Source of the DNA: Lewinellaceae bacterium
Lineage (GTDB): Bacteria; Bacteroidota; Bacteroidia; Chitinophagales; Saprospiraceae
Length of the DNA stretch: 64,000 nucleotides
NCBI GenBank assembly: GCA_016712415.1
Contig: JADJRC010000010.1
Coordinates: forward strand, 62,001 to 126,000
Direction of reading: 5' to 3'
Shown here: positions 17,817 through 25,764 of the stretch, piece after piece
How the letters are laid out: each line of letters opens with the position of its first letter
How positions within the stretch are numbered: the first letter of the stretch is position 1
Program-made: the position numbers and the translations under genes
The notes under the pieces: model-generated
Database searches by the model: none
What the model saw: the letters and a program-made list of their open reading frames with translations, nothing else
What the model was told of the DNA's origin: nothing

Positions 17817-18425
17817 ATGAATATTTCACCTGATCTTCTGCTTCAGTACGGCGCTGTGGTAAAGCACTACCGCAGGCACGACGACATTTTTCGGGAAGGG
17901 CAGGTCGCCTTTTATTACTATCAGATACACACCGGGCTGGTCAAAATGATCAACCGCGGTGAAGAGCACGATTTTATCCAGGGTATTTTTACAGAAGGAG
18001 AAAGTTTTGGCGAGCCGCCCATGATCGGCGAATTTTCCTGCCCCGCTTCGGCAATTGCCATCACAGATGTTCAACTCTATGCTTTGCCGCGTCGCCACTT
18101 TATCGAATTGTTACGGGCCAATTTTGAGGTGCATTTTTCCTTTACCGTACATATGTGCAACCGGGTGCTGTACAAGGCCGAACTGCTCAAATCAATCAAC
18201 CTCGGGCTCCCGGAAGAGCGGATCATTGCAGTGATCGATTTGCTCAAATCAAAACTGTCCAGGGATCGCTATGGCCACGACGGGCACTTCGTGGTCCCGG
18301 TTACCCGTCAGGAAATAGCCGACATGACCGGGCTTCGGGTGGAAACCGTGATCCGAAAAGTCGGCATGCTGGAAGAACAGGGCAAGGTCGTGGTTGCCGA
18401 CCGGAAGATATTACGCGCATACTGA
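17817..18425 (+). CDS. Crp/Fnr-family transcription regulator
   Basis: This 202-residue regulator has an N-terminal cyclic-nucleotide-binding beta-barrel (GLVKMINRGEEHDFIQGIF) and a C-terminal winged helix of the HTH_Crp type (VPVTRQEIADMTGLRVETVI). I start at MNISPDLLLQYG (17817); a longer frame reaches 17772. The N-terminus lacks the Cys cluster of Fe-S Fnr, so direct oxygen sensing by [4Fe-4S] is unlikely; heme or NO sensing, as in Dnr/NnrR types, is possible. Its position just before the N2O reductase operon and the two dyads at 18451 and 18559 suggest it controls that operon. That link is inferred. Confidence 0.85.
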   Translation: MNISPDLLLQYGAVVKHYRRHDDIFREGQVAFYYYQIHTGLVKMINRGEEHDFIQGIFTEGESFGEPPMIGEFSCPASAIAITDVQLYALPRRHFIELLRANFEVHFSFTVHMCNRVLYKAELLKSINLGLPEERIIAVIDLLKSKLSRDRYGHDGHFVVPVTRQEIADMTGLRVETVIRKVGMLEEQGKVVVADRKILRAY

Positions 18426-18450
18426 CCGTGTGATTTTCAACACCTCCCGT

Positions 18451-18466
18451 TATGATCTTTATCATC
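18451..18466. promoter_or_regulatory. dyad 1, candidate Crp/Fnr-type operator
   Basis: TATGAT-CTTT-ATCATC is a 6-4-6 inverted repeat with one outer mismatch. The layout matches Crp/Fnr-family sites (half-sites separated by 4 bp). It shares the left half TATGAT and the core TCAT with dyad 2, 108 bp downstream. Confidence 0.5.
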
Positions 18467-18558
18467 GGATACCTTTCCTGAATGGCAGGTAGGCCATTTT
18501 TCCTTTGTTTTCCCCGGGCTTTCCTTCATTTTCCGCTTTTCCGTCCTTGCCGCCGGTT

Positions 18559-18574
18559 TATGATTTGAGTCATA
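18559..18574. promoter_or_regulatory. dyad 2, candidate Crp/Fnr-type operator
   Basis: TATGAT-TTGA-GTCATA is a 6-4-6 inverted repeat, perfect except the innermost pair. Its centre lies about 43 bp before the start expected from the -7 element at 18596, the position of a class II activator site. Confidence 0.5.
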
Positions 18575-18595
18575 CACCCGGACATATACTACCTG

Positions 18596-18603
18596 TAATC
18601 TTG
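18596..18603 (+). promoter_or_regulatory. possible -7 element of the nos operon
   Basis: TAATCTTG differs by one base from the Bacteroidota -7 consensus TAnnTTTG. No good -33 TTTG lies at the usual spacing, consistent with a promoter that needs an activator. The cytochrome c start is 42 bp downstream. Confidence 0.35.
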
Positions 18604-18644
18604 TGGCATTGAAATCAAATTGTTCAATCAAAATCACTCGTAGT

Positions 18645-19115
18645 ATGAAAACATTGTACGGGGCCTTTTTCCTGCTCCTTTTCAGTTTGGCCGCATGTGG
18701 CGGCGGCGATAAATCGGGAGGCAACACACCGCCGCCGCCTGAAGCAGCTTCTCCCGAAGCGCAAATGCTTGCGGAAGGCAAGGGGGTGGGGGAGGTGAAA
18801 AATGTGGAACTCAAAACGCCGCTCGAAGCGGAACGCATCGACCGCGGCAAGGCTATTTACGAAATGAAATGCTCGTCGTGCCACAAACTGGATGACAAGA
18901 AATTTGTAGGGCCCGGATGGAAAGGGGTGACCCAAAACCGCAAGCCTGAATGGATTATGAACATGATAACCAATGTGGATATCATGCTCGATAAAGACGA
19001 AGAGGCCCAAAAACTCCTGCAACTCTGCCTCACCCGAATGCCTAACCAGAATGTCTCTATCGGCGATGCGCGCGACGTGCTGGAGTTCATGCGTGCGAAC
19101 GACGGGGAAAAATAG
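18645..19115 (+). CDS. cytochrome c lipoprotein of the nos cluster
   Basis: The 156-residue protein has a lipobox (LFSLAAC, Cys18), a low-complexity linker rich in Pro, Glu and Ala, and one heme site CSSCH at residues 76-80. A likely Met axial ligand is in LTRMPNQ. It should be tethered to a periplasmic membrane face and carry electrons to the N2O reductase next to it. A mono-heme cytochrome c just before nosZ is typical of clade II clusters. I start at MKTLYGAFFL (18645). The next gene, nosZ, begins after 87 bp. Confidence 0.88.
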   Translation: MKTLYGAFFLLLFSLAACGGGDKSGGNTPPPPEAASPEAQMLAEGKGVGEVKNVELKTPLEAERIDRGKAIYEMKCSSCHKLDDKKFVGPGWKGVTQNRKPEWIMNMITNVDIMLDKDEEAQKLLQLCLTRMPNQNVSIGDARDVLEFMRANDGEK

Positions 19116-19202
19116 GGTTGATTGACGGATTGCTGCAATCCCAACAATCCCCAGCAATAAAACCATGAAACCCTCACACCATCACCAAATATTCAAATTA
19201 TC

Positions 19203-21170
19203 ATGAAAAAACTCGTGTTATTCAGTATAGGGCTTCTGTTCATATTTGTTGCCCTGTGGCAATGTAAAACCAAGAGCGCCGCTTCGGCAGGCTCGGAAGA
19301 CGCCGCCCAAAAAGCCTATGTGGCGCCGGGCACCTACGATGAGTTTTATAACTTCGTTTCAGGCGGCTTCAACGGCCAGATTTCGGTGTACGGACTTCCT
19401 TCGGGCCGGCTTATCAAGATCATTCCCGCTTTTTCGGTATTCCCGGAGAACGGCTATGGTTTTAGCGAGGAAACAAAAGCCATGCTCAATACTTCGCATG
19501 GATGGCTGCCCTGGGACGACCAGCACCATATTTCCCTGTCGATGACCAACGGCGAACAGGATGGCCGCTGGATGTTTGGCAACGCCAACAACACCCCGCG
19601 GATCGCGCGGGTCGACCTGACGACGTTCCGCACCATGGAGATACTGGAGATACCAAACTCCGCAGGCAACCACTCTTCGCCGTTTCTGACCCAGAATACC
19701 GAATATGTGGTTGCCGGCACGCGTTTTTCCATCCCGCTGGGCGAAAAACAGGACGTGTCCATCGAATCGTACAAAGACAACTTTAACGGAACCCTGTCCT
19801 TTGTCAGTGTCAACCCGGAAAGCGGACGACTCAAACTGGCATTCCAGGTGCTGATGCCGGGCATGGACTTTGACCTTGCAAGAGGCGGCAAGGGCCCGAG
19901 CGCCGACTGGTTCTTCTTTTCCTGCTACAACTCTGAACGCGCCAACAGTCTGCTTGAAGTGAATGCTTCGCAGAACGACAAGGACTTCATTATTGCAGTC
20001 AACTGGAAAAAAGCCGAAGAATACGCCAGGGCCGGAAAAGGCGTCAAGCGCAAAGCCCGTTATGCCCACAATATTTACGACGAAAAAACGCACACCGCCA
20101 CCACCACCTGGGAAGACGAAACGCTGGTGCTCGATCCTGCCGAACTGAAGGATTTTGTTTACCTCATGCCCTGTCCGAAAAGCCCGCACGGCTGCGACGT
20201 TGACCCGACCGGAAAGTTTATCGCCGCATCCGGCAAACTGGCCGCTGTGATACCGGTATTTTCTTTTGATAAAATGCTGAAAGCCATTGCAGATCGAAAC
20301 TATGATGGCGACTACCAGGGATTGCCCGTCCTGAAATACGACGCTGTTTTGCACGGCGAGGTACAAAAGCCCGGCCTCGGACCGCTGCACACCGAATTCG
20401 ATGCCAACGGCAATGCCTATACCTCGATGTTCGTATCCTCCGAGATCGTGAAATGGAACGTACAAAGTTTGCAGGTGCTCGATCGTGTACCGACTTATTA
20501 TTCCATCGGTCACCTGTGTGTGCCCGGCGGCGACACCCGCAAACCCTGGGGTAAATACGTGATCGCCTATAACAAGATCACCAAAGACCGCTTCCTGCCT
20601 ACCGGCCCCGAACTGACGCAGTCGGCACAGCTCTACGACATCAGTGGCGATAAAATGAAACTCATCCTTGACTTCCCGACCATCGGCGAGCCGCACTATG
20701 CCAACGCAATTCCCGCCGATCAGATCAAGTCCAAATCGGTGAAAATCTACAAACTGGAAGAAAACAACCACCCCTATGTGGCCAAAGGGGAAGGGCAGGC
20801 CAAGGTGGTGCGCGCGGGCAACAAGATTCACGTCTACATGACGGCTATCCGCTCACACCTCACGCCGGACAATATAGAAGGCGTGCGCATGGGCGACGAG
20901 GTGTATTTCCACGTAACCAATCTCGAGCAGGACTGGGATGTACCGCACGGCTTCACCATAAAAGGTTCTACCAACGCCGAGATACTTGTAATGCCCGGCG
21001 AGACCCAAACCCTTGTATGGAAACCGGATCAGGTCGGTGTGATTCCTTTCTACTGCAGCGACTTCTGTTCTGCCCTGCACCAGGAGATGCAAGGGTATAT
21101 CCGGATATCGCCGGCGGGCTCCAATGTGCCGCTGAGGTTCTGGTCGGGCGATGCTCCCCAGGTGCAGTGA
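19203..21170 (+). CDS. nosZ: nitrous oxide reductase, clade II (Sec/lipoprotein type)
   Basis: NosZ reduces N2O to N2, the last step of denitrification, outside the inner membrane. The 655-residue protein has a Sec-type N-terminus ending in a lipobox (FVALWQC) and no Tat motif, which marks clade II. CuZ histidine motifs are visible: DDQHHISLSM, SPHGCDVDPTGK, GPLHTEFDANG, SIGHLC, EPHYANA and DVPHGF. The C-terminal CuA domain carries CSDFCSALHQEM, Cys618, Cys622, His626 and Met629. It is followed by fasciclin, nosL, nosD, nosF, ric and nosY. No nirS, nirK or nor gene is in the window, so the cell may be an N2O reducer only; that is inference. Confidence 0.97.
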   Translation: MKKLVLFSIGLLFIFVALWQCKTKSAASAGSEDAAQKAYVAPGTYDEFYNFVSGGFNGQISVYGLPSGRLIKIIPAFSVFPENGYGFSEETKAMLNTSHGWLPWDDQHHISLSMTNGEQDGRWMFGNANNTPRIARVDLTTFRTMEILEIPNSAGNHSSPFLTQNTEYVVAGTRFSIPLGEKQDVSIESYKDNFNGTLSFVSVNPESGRLKLAFQVLMPGMDFDLARGGKGPSADWFFFSCYNSERANSLLEVNASQNDKDFIIAVNWKKAEEYARAGKGVKRKARYAHNIYDEKTHTATTTWEDETLVLDPAELKDFVYLMPCPKSPHGCDVDPTGKFIAASGKLAAVIPVFSFDKMLKAIADRNYDGDYQGLPVLKYDAVLHGEVQKPGLGPLHTEFDANGNAYTSMFVSSEIVKWNVQSLQVLDRVPTYYSIGHLCVPGGDTRKPWGKYVIAYNKITKDRFLPTGPELTQSAQLYDISGDKMKLILDFPTIGEPHYANAIPADQIKSKSVKIYKLEENNHPYVAKGEGQAKVVRAGNKIHVYMTAIRSHLTPDNIEGVRMGDEVYFHVTNLEQDWDVPHGFTIKGSTNAEILVMPGETQTLVWKPDQVGVIPFYCSDFCSALHQEMQGYIRISPAGSNVPLRFWSGDAPQVQ

Positions 21171-21179
21171 TCTATGCGT

Positions 21180-21328
21180 AGGGTGTCTCGTGAGTCTATG
21201 ATGTTGGAAGATTGACTGTTTTTTGTTTTCAGACAGGATTTACAAGATAAAAAAAGGCGGCTTCACCGCCGGAAATTATGTAAATCCTGTCTGAAAACGC
21301 CAACTCCTGTCTTGCGAGACACACCTGT
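21180..21328. repeat. nested palindromic element between nosZ and the fasciclin gene
   Basis: A perfect 19-bp inverted repeat (21225-21243 and 21280-21298) encloses a second hairpin, ggcgg-cttca-ccgcc at 21256-21270. An outer imperfect pair, ggtgtctcg near 21182 and cgagacacacc near 21315, surrounds it. The core contains the words acaggatttac and aaatcctgt, common in dispersed intergenic repeats. It could fold as a terminator or be a mobile or REP-like repeat. A partial terminator here would set nosZ apart from its assembly genes. Confidence 0.75.
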
Positions 21329-21373
21329 CCCTTGTTCCAAAACACCTCCACTATTCACTAATATGCCATTTTT

Positions 21374-21937
21374 ATGAAACACTTATTTCAAATTATACCC
21401 ATTGCCGGGCTGCTGGTACTTATCTGCGCCTGCAATCAGGCTGCGCCTTCAGGCGCCGACAGCGCCGCTGCAACACCGGCTGCAACCGTTGGTCAGTCGG
21501 GGGTTAAGGACGATGTTTCGCAGCAAAATGTACTCCAGATCGCCATGGGATCGAAAGACCACACCACACTTGTAGCGGCTGTTAAGGCCGCCGGTCTGGT
21601 CGATGTGCTGGTCAATGCAGGCCCGTTTACCGTGTTTGCGCCTACCGATGCAGCTTTTGCCAAATTGCCCAAAGAAACCCTCGACAACCTGATGAAGCCC
21701 GAAAACAAGGCGGCGCTCAGCAATATTCTGGAATATCACGTGTATGTGGGCGTCATTAAAAAAGAGCAAATGCGCGACGGGCAGAAACTCAATCAGGTTA
21801 ATCTGAAAAACGTCGTCGTCGCGGTAAAGGACGGCGATGTTTTGCTGAACGGTTCTGCTCATATAGTGGCGTCGGTACCGGCTTCCAACGGGATCATCCA
21901 TGTAGTCGATGAAGTACTGTTGCCACCTGAAAAATAA
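21374..21937 (+). CDS. fasciclin-domain lipoprotein of the nos cluster
   Basis: The 187-residue protein has a signal peptide and lipobox (LLVLICAC), a linker, then one fasciclin domain at about residues 55-185, with the FAPTDAAFAKLP and YHVYVG motifs. It should be a surface or periplasmic lipoprotein. Fasciclin proteins are common next to clade II nosZ in Bacteroidota, but their role in N2O reduction is unknown. Possible roles are adhesion or protein scaffolding. The nosL gene starts 28 bp later. Confidence 0.85.
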   Translation: MKHLFQIIPIAGLLVLICACNQAAPSGADSAAATPAATVGQSGVKDDVSQQNVLQIAMGSKDHTTLVAAVKAAGLVDVLVNAGPFTVFAPTDAAFAKLPKETLDNLMKPENKAALSNILEYHVYVGVIKKEQMRDGQKLNQVNLKNVVVAVKDGDVLLNGSAHIVASVPASNGIIHVVDEVLLPPEK

Positions 21938-21965
21938 GTAGTGCGTTCACCACTCCATACTCAAC

Positions 21966-23009
21966 ATGTACAAAATCAGCACTATATCTAAAGCATTGCT
22001 CGCCGCAGGCGCCCTTTCGCTGCTGGCGCTATTGAAGGTTCCCATCTGGTTGATTTACCTGACGGCGCCCCAATACCCGGAGGGGCTGGAAATGAAGATC
22101 TGGCACAATACCATTACGGGCGACGTCAAGATTATCAGCGCTTTGAACCACTATATTGGTATGCGTGCGATAAGCGAGGAAATGTTTCCGGAGTTTCAAT
22201 ACCTGGGGACGATTATCATGGTTGTAGCGGCAGTGTGTCTGGTACTGGCTTTGATTGGCCGCTGGTGGTCGGCCCTGTGTTTCTATCTGGTGCTGGCTAT
22301 CGCCGACAGTTTTGCCTTATACGATTTCTGGCGCTGGGGTTACGACTATGGTCACAACCTCAACCCGGAGGCGCCGATCATTATTCCCGGCATGGCATAC
22401 CAGCCACCGGTTATCGGCTACAAAAAACTGCTCAACTTCGAAGCGTGGTCGCTGCCGGATACAGGCGGCTGGATCGTGATGAGCGTCACAGCGCTTGCTT
22501 TGCTGATCGTGCTGTACGAATGGTGGAAAAACCGGAAAAGGAAAAAAGAAACACCGGGGAAGGCGGTGACTGCTCCCGCATCTGCTGCGCGCGCCGCCAT
22601 CCTGCTGCCTTTGCTGCTGTGGCAATGCTCAACCGGTCCCCGGCCAATCAATTACGGAAACGATGCTTGCGCTTTTTGTAAAATGACGATCATGGACAAC
22701 CATTTCGGGGCCGAACTCGTGACCAAAAAGGGCAAGGTCTATGTCATGGACGACGCCAACTGCTTTGTTCAGTTCCTGGAGAAAGGCGGTGTCGGGCCGG
22801 AACAGGTTGCCGGCAGGTATGTGGCCGACTACATCCACACCGGCACGCTGCTCGAAGCGGAGCAAGCCGTATACCTGCGCAGCGAGGGTTTGAAAACGCC
22901 CATGGCATCGGGCGTCGCTGCATTTTCCACTCTTCAGGATATGGAGCCGGTGAAAGCTAAAGTCGGCGGGACAACACTGAACTGGGAAGCCCTGACAGAA
23001 GCGTTTTAA
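21966..23009 (+). CDS. nosL: membrane protein fused to NosL copper chaperone domain
   Basis: The 347-residue product has two parts. The first, about residues 1-200, has four hydrophobic helices (LLAAGALSLLALLKVPIWLI, YLGTIIMVVAAVCLVLAL and others) and aromatic-rich loops. The second is a NosL domain (copper delivery to NosZ) with CAFCKM at residues 235-240 and ELVTKKGKVYVMDDANCFVQ. A lipobox-like AILLPLLLWQC (Cys221) sits between the parts, as though an independent NosL lipoprotein had been joined in frame. No internal ATG precedes that signal. I read it as one fusion, but a missing stop or frame error cannot be ruled out, given other frame errors in the window. Confidence 0.8.
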   Translation: MYKISTISKALLAAGALSLLALLKVPIWLIYLTAPQYPEGLEMKIWHNTITGDVKIISALNHYIGMRAISEEMFPEFQYLGTIIMVVAAVCLVLALIGRWWSALCFYLVLAIADSFALYDFWRWGYDYGHNLNPEAPIIIPGMAYQPPVIGYKKLLNFEAWSLPDTGGWIVMSVTALALLIVLYEWWKNRKRKKETPGKAVTAPASAARAAILLPLLLWQCSTGPRPINYGNDACAFCKMTIMDNHFGAELVTKKGKVYVMDDANCFVQFLEKGGVGPEQVAGRYVADYIHTGTLLEAEQAVYLRSEGLKTPMASGVAAFSTLQDMEPVKAKVGGTTLNWEALTEAF

Positions 23010-23018
23010 CAAAAAAGT

Positions 23019-24278
23019 ATGAAAAACAACATCCTCCTCACCGGCATCATTTATTGCCTTTCCGGCGCCTGCATGTTATTGGCCCGCACCTGGGAAGTGG
23101 CGCCCGGCACCGCGTTGAGCAGCGTGAAGACGGCCGTTGCCGGCGCCAGGGCTTTCGATACCATCCGGGTACATGCCGGCACATACCGGGAAGGCGGAAT
23201 TGTTGTGGATAAACCGCTGGTGATCTGTGGCGTGGATTGGCCCCTGCTCGATGGCGAGCACAGTTACGAACCCCTCAGCATCTATTCCAGTTACGTCAGC
23301 GTCAGCGGTCTACGCGTCGCGCACTGCGGTGAAACATCACTGGCAGATATGGCCGGAATAAAAGTGTACAACGCGAAAAACGTGTATGTTTTCAACAATA
23401 TCCTCGACGACAACTACTTTGGCATATACCTGTCCAACAGCAGAAATTGCCAGGTCAGCGGCAACAGGATGACTGCCTACGGCACCGCAGAGCAAAACTC
23501 GGGCAACGGCGTCCACGCCTGGAAGTGCGACAGTATCGGTATTTACAACAACAGGATGACCGGTCACCGCGACGGTATTTATTTTGAGTTTGTCACCAAT
23601 TCGCACATTGTGGGAAACAAGAGCGAAGGAAATATCCGGTATGGCCTTCATTTTATGTTTTCCCACAACGATGTGTACGAATACAACACTTTTGCCAGTA
23701 ACGGCTCCGGCGTAGCGGTAATGTACACCCGCAACGTAACCATGCGCCACAACCGGTTTGCCAACAACCAGGGCGGCGCATCCTACGCGCTGCTCCTGAA
23801 AGACATTCAGGGCAGTTATATGGCGGACAACGATTTTATTGAAAACACGGTGGGGATATTTATGGAAGGATGCACCCGAAGCACCCTGGAGCGGAATGTA
23901 TTCCGGCAAAACGGCTGGGCCGTTAAGGTGCAGGCAAGTTGTGAGGAAAACGTATTCCGGTTCAACAACTTCTTTGCCAACACCTTCGATATGTCGACCA
24001 ACAACCAGTTGGTACTCAACACCTTCGATCAAAATTACTGGGACAAATACGAGGGCTACGACCTCAATCGAGATCATATCGGCGATGTGCCTTATCACCC
24101 GGTGAGCCTGTTCGCTATGGTATCGGATCAAATGCCCTATGCGATGATGTTCTGGCGCAGTATTACGGTTTTTCTCCTGGACCGCGCCGAGAAAATCATA
24201 CCGAGTATTTCTCCGGACAACCTTCGCGATAACGCACCTTTAATGAAGCCTTATGTTGCAGTTACAACAAGTAAATAA
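23019..24278 (+). CDS. nosD: NosD, nitrous oxide reductase maturation protein
   Basis: NosD is a periplasmic right-handed beta-helix protein that helps assemble the CuZ centre of NosZ. The 419-residue product has a signal peptide (MKNNILLTGIIYCLSGACML) and many short repeat turns (NNILDDNYFGIYLSNSRN, NRMTGHRDGIYFEFVTNSHI). It ends near the N-terminus of nosF, with a 26-bp overlap, which suggests coupled translation. The family and place are secure. Confidence 0.92.
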   Translation: MKNNILLTGIIYCLSGACMLLARTWEVAPGTALSSVKTAVAGARAFDTIRVHAGTYREGGIVVDKPLVICGVDWPLLDGEHSYEPLSIYSSYVSVSGLRVAHCGETSLADMAGIKVYNAKNVYVFNNILDDNYFGIYLSNSRNCQVSGNRMTAYGTAEQNSGNGVHAWKCDSIGIYNNRMTGHRDGIYFEFVTNSHIVGNKSEGNIRYGLHFMFSHNDVYEYNTFASNGSGVAVMYTRNVTMRHNRFANNQGGASYALLLKDIQGSYMADNDFIENTVGIFMEGCTRSTLERNVFRQNGWAVKVQASCEENVFRFNNFFANTFDMSTNNQLVLNTFDQNYWDKYEGYDLNRDHIGDVPYHPVSLFAMVSDQMPYAMMFWRSITVFLLDRAEKIIPSISPDNLRDNAPLMKPYVAVTTSK

Positions 24279-24963
24279 AACCTTCGGCAAACTCGAAGTG
24301 CTGAAGGGTATCGATGTGTGTTTCGAGCGGGGACAATCAGTGGCCATTATCGGCCCGAACGGCTCCGGCAAGACGACGCTCATCAAAAGCATACTCGGCA
24401 TGGTGGTGCCGGAAAGCGGTGTGATCCTGTTTCAGCAGCAACCGGTCGGGGATGATGCCCGCTACCGCCGCGATATCGGGTATATGCCCCAGATTGGCCG
24501 TTATCCCGACAATATGCAGATCGGACAATTGTTCGACATGATGCGCGACCTGCGCAACGGCGCAGGCGAACGGATAGACGAAGAACTGATTGAAGCGTAC
24601 CGGCTGCCCGATATCTTTCACAAGAGCATGCGAACGTTGTCAGGAGGCACCCGCCAGAAGGTCAGTGCGGCGCTGGCCTTCCTGTTCAGTCCCCCGGTGA
24701 TGATTCTCGACGAACCCACAGCGGGGCTCGACCCTTTGTCGGCCGAAATACTCAAATCCAAAATCCAGCAGGAAAAGCAACGCAACAAACTGTTCCTGAT
24801 TACCTCCCACATCATGAGCGATCTGGAAGAATTGGCCACCGATGTCGTCTATCTCGTCGAGGGCCGACTGGAGTTTTTCAAACCACTCGAAACCCTAAAG
24901 GCAGAAACAGGTGAGGAAAAACTGGGAAAAGCGATCGCAAAACTCATGGCGGGGAATAATTGA
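24253..24963 (+). CDS. nosF: NosF, ABC transporter ATP-binding protein
   Basis: NosF hydrolyses ATP in the NosDFY complex that matures NosZ. The 236-residue protein shows Walker A GPNGSGKTT, signature LSGGTRQKVSAALAF and Walker B VMILDEPTAGLDP. It overlaps nosD by 26 bp. Its permease partner, nosY, lies at 25765, separated by a heptamer repeat and the ric gene. That split order is unusual but does not argue against the pair. Confidence 0.93.
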   Translation: MLQLQQVNKTFGKLEVLKGIDVCFERGQSVAIIGPNGSGKTTLIKSILGMVVPESGVILFQQQPVGDDARYRRDIGYMPQIGRYPDNMQIGQLFDMMRDLRNGAGERIDEELIEAYRLPDIFHKSMRTLSGGTRQKVSAALAFLFSPPVMILDEPTAGLDPLSAEILKSKIQQEKQRNKLFLITSHIMSDLEELATDVVYLVEGRLEFFKPLETLKAETGEEKLGKAIAKLMAGNN

Positions 24964-24998
24964 ATGGTGAATGGTGAATGATGAATGGTGAATGGTGA
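24964..24998 (+). repeat. five tandem 7-bp units after nosF
   Basis: Directly after the nosF stop codon are five copies of atggtga (the third reads atgatga). Each unit holds an ATG and a TGA. It is followed by the ric start at 25028. The units could affect re-initiation of translation or be a plain microsatellite. Confidence 0.85.
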
Positions 24999-25027
24999 CG
25001 ATTTTTAACATCAAAAGAATCAGCGCA

Positions 25028-25759
25028 ATGAATATCCATCCCGATATGACAATAGGTGAAATGGTAGCCCACCACTACCGGACGGCCGAGGTATTTAACA
25101 GGCACAGCATTGATTTTTGTTGTGGCGGAAAAAAAACACTGGGCAAGGCGTGCCTTGACCATAAAATCGCCTGGGAAACAATGGAACAGGAGTTGCAGCG
25201 CGCATTGCGGGAGCCGGAGCAGTCCTCCGGCAATATGGACCAGTGGGACCCCGATTTTCTCGCGGAGTATATCGTACAGGTACACCATAAATACCTTCGG
25301 GAAAACCTGCCGCTGCTGCGGGAATACGCTGCCAAAATAGCGGGAAAACACGGCGAGCGGCATCCGGAATTAAAAATATTGAGCAAACAGTTTGAGCTGC
25401 TGCAAAACGACCTTTTGGAGCACATGGACAAGGAAGAAGAAACCCTTTTCCCGTATATCCGGGCCCTGTGCGCTGCACAGCGGCGCCCTGGGCAGGCTTC
25501 TGTGGCGCCCTCTGTTCCGGTCCAGGAGTCCATTGAACTGATGGAGCATGAGCACGACTATGCCGGTTCCCTGCTGGAAAACCTCCGGCACATTACCGGT
25601 GATTTTACGGCGCCCGCCGATGCCTGCACCACCTGGCGGGTCGCCTACGCCAAAATAAAGGCACTGGATGAAGACCTCCGTTGGCATGTGCACCTTGAAA
25701 ATAACATACTTTTTCCCAAGACCATGCTGCTGGAGCAAATGCTGGGAAACCAAAACTAG
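25028..25759 (+). CDS. ric: RIC family iron-sulfur cluster repair di-iron protein
   Basis: The 243-residue protein (YtfE/ScdA/DnrN type) repairs Fe-S clusters damaged by NO or oxidants. It has an N-terminal ScdA-type domain (TIGEMVAHHYRTAEVFNRHS, then DFCCGGKKTL) and a hemerythrin-like helical domain with His and Glu ligands (VHHKYLRENLP, MDKEEETLFPYI, MEHEHDYAG, WHVHLENNILFPK). I start at MNIHPDMTIGEM (25028). It lies between nosF and nosY, so it is likely cotranscribed with them and may protect the cell from NO while it respires nitrogen oxides. That functional link is inferred. Confidence 0.9.
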   Translation: MNIHPDMTIGEMVAHHYRTAEVFNRHSIDFCCGGKKTLGKACLDHKIAWETMEQELQRALREPEQSSGNMDQWDPDFLAEYIVQVHHKYLRENLPLLREYAAKIAGKHGERHPELKILSKQFELLQNDLLEHMDKEEETLFPYIRALCAAQRRPGQASVAPSVPVQESIELMEHEHDYAGSLLENLRHITGDFTAPADACTTWRVAYAKIKALDEDLRWHVHLENNILFPKTMLLEQMLGNQN

Positions 25760-25764
25760 TCATC

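Noticed and set aside
19359..20831. 490-codon open frame on the minus strand
   Set aside because: It lies fully inside nosZ on the opposite strand; its residues show no family and its frame follows the third-position bias of nosZ.
21225..21298. Simple intrinsic terminator of nosZ
   Set aside because: The loop holds 36 nt and another hairpin, and no clear U tail follows the long stem, so I call it a palindromic repeat with possible termination.
24964..24998. CRISPR-like repeat
   Set aside because: Units are only 7 bp and have no spacers; it is a short tandem repeat.
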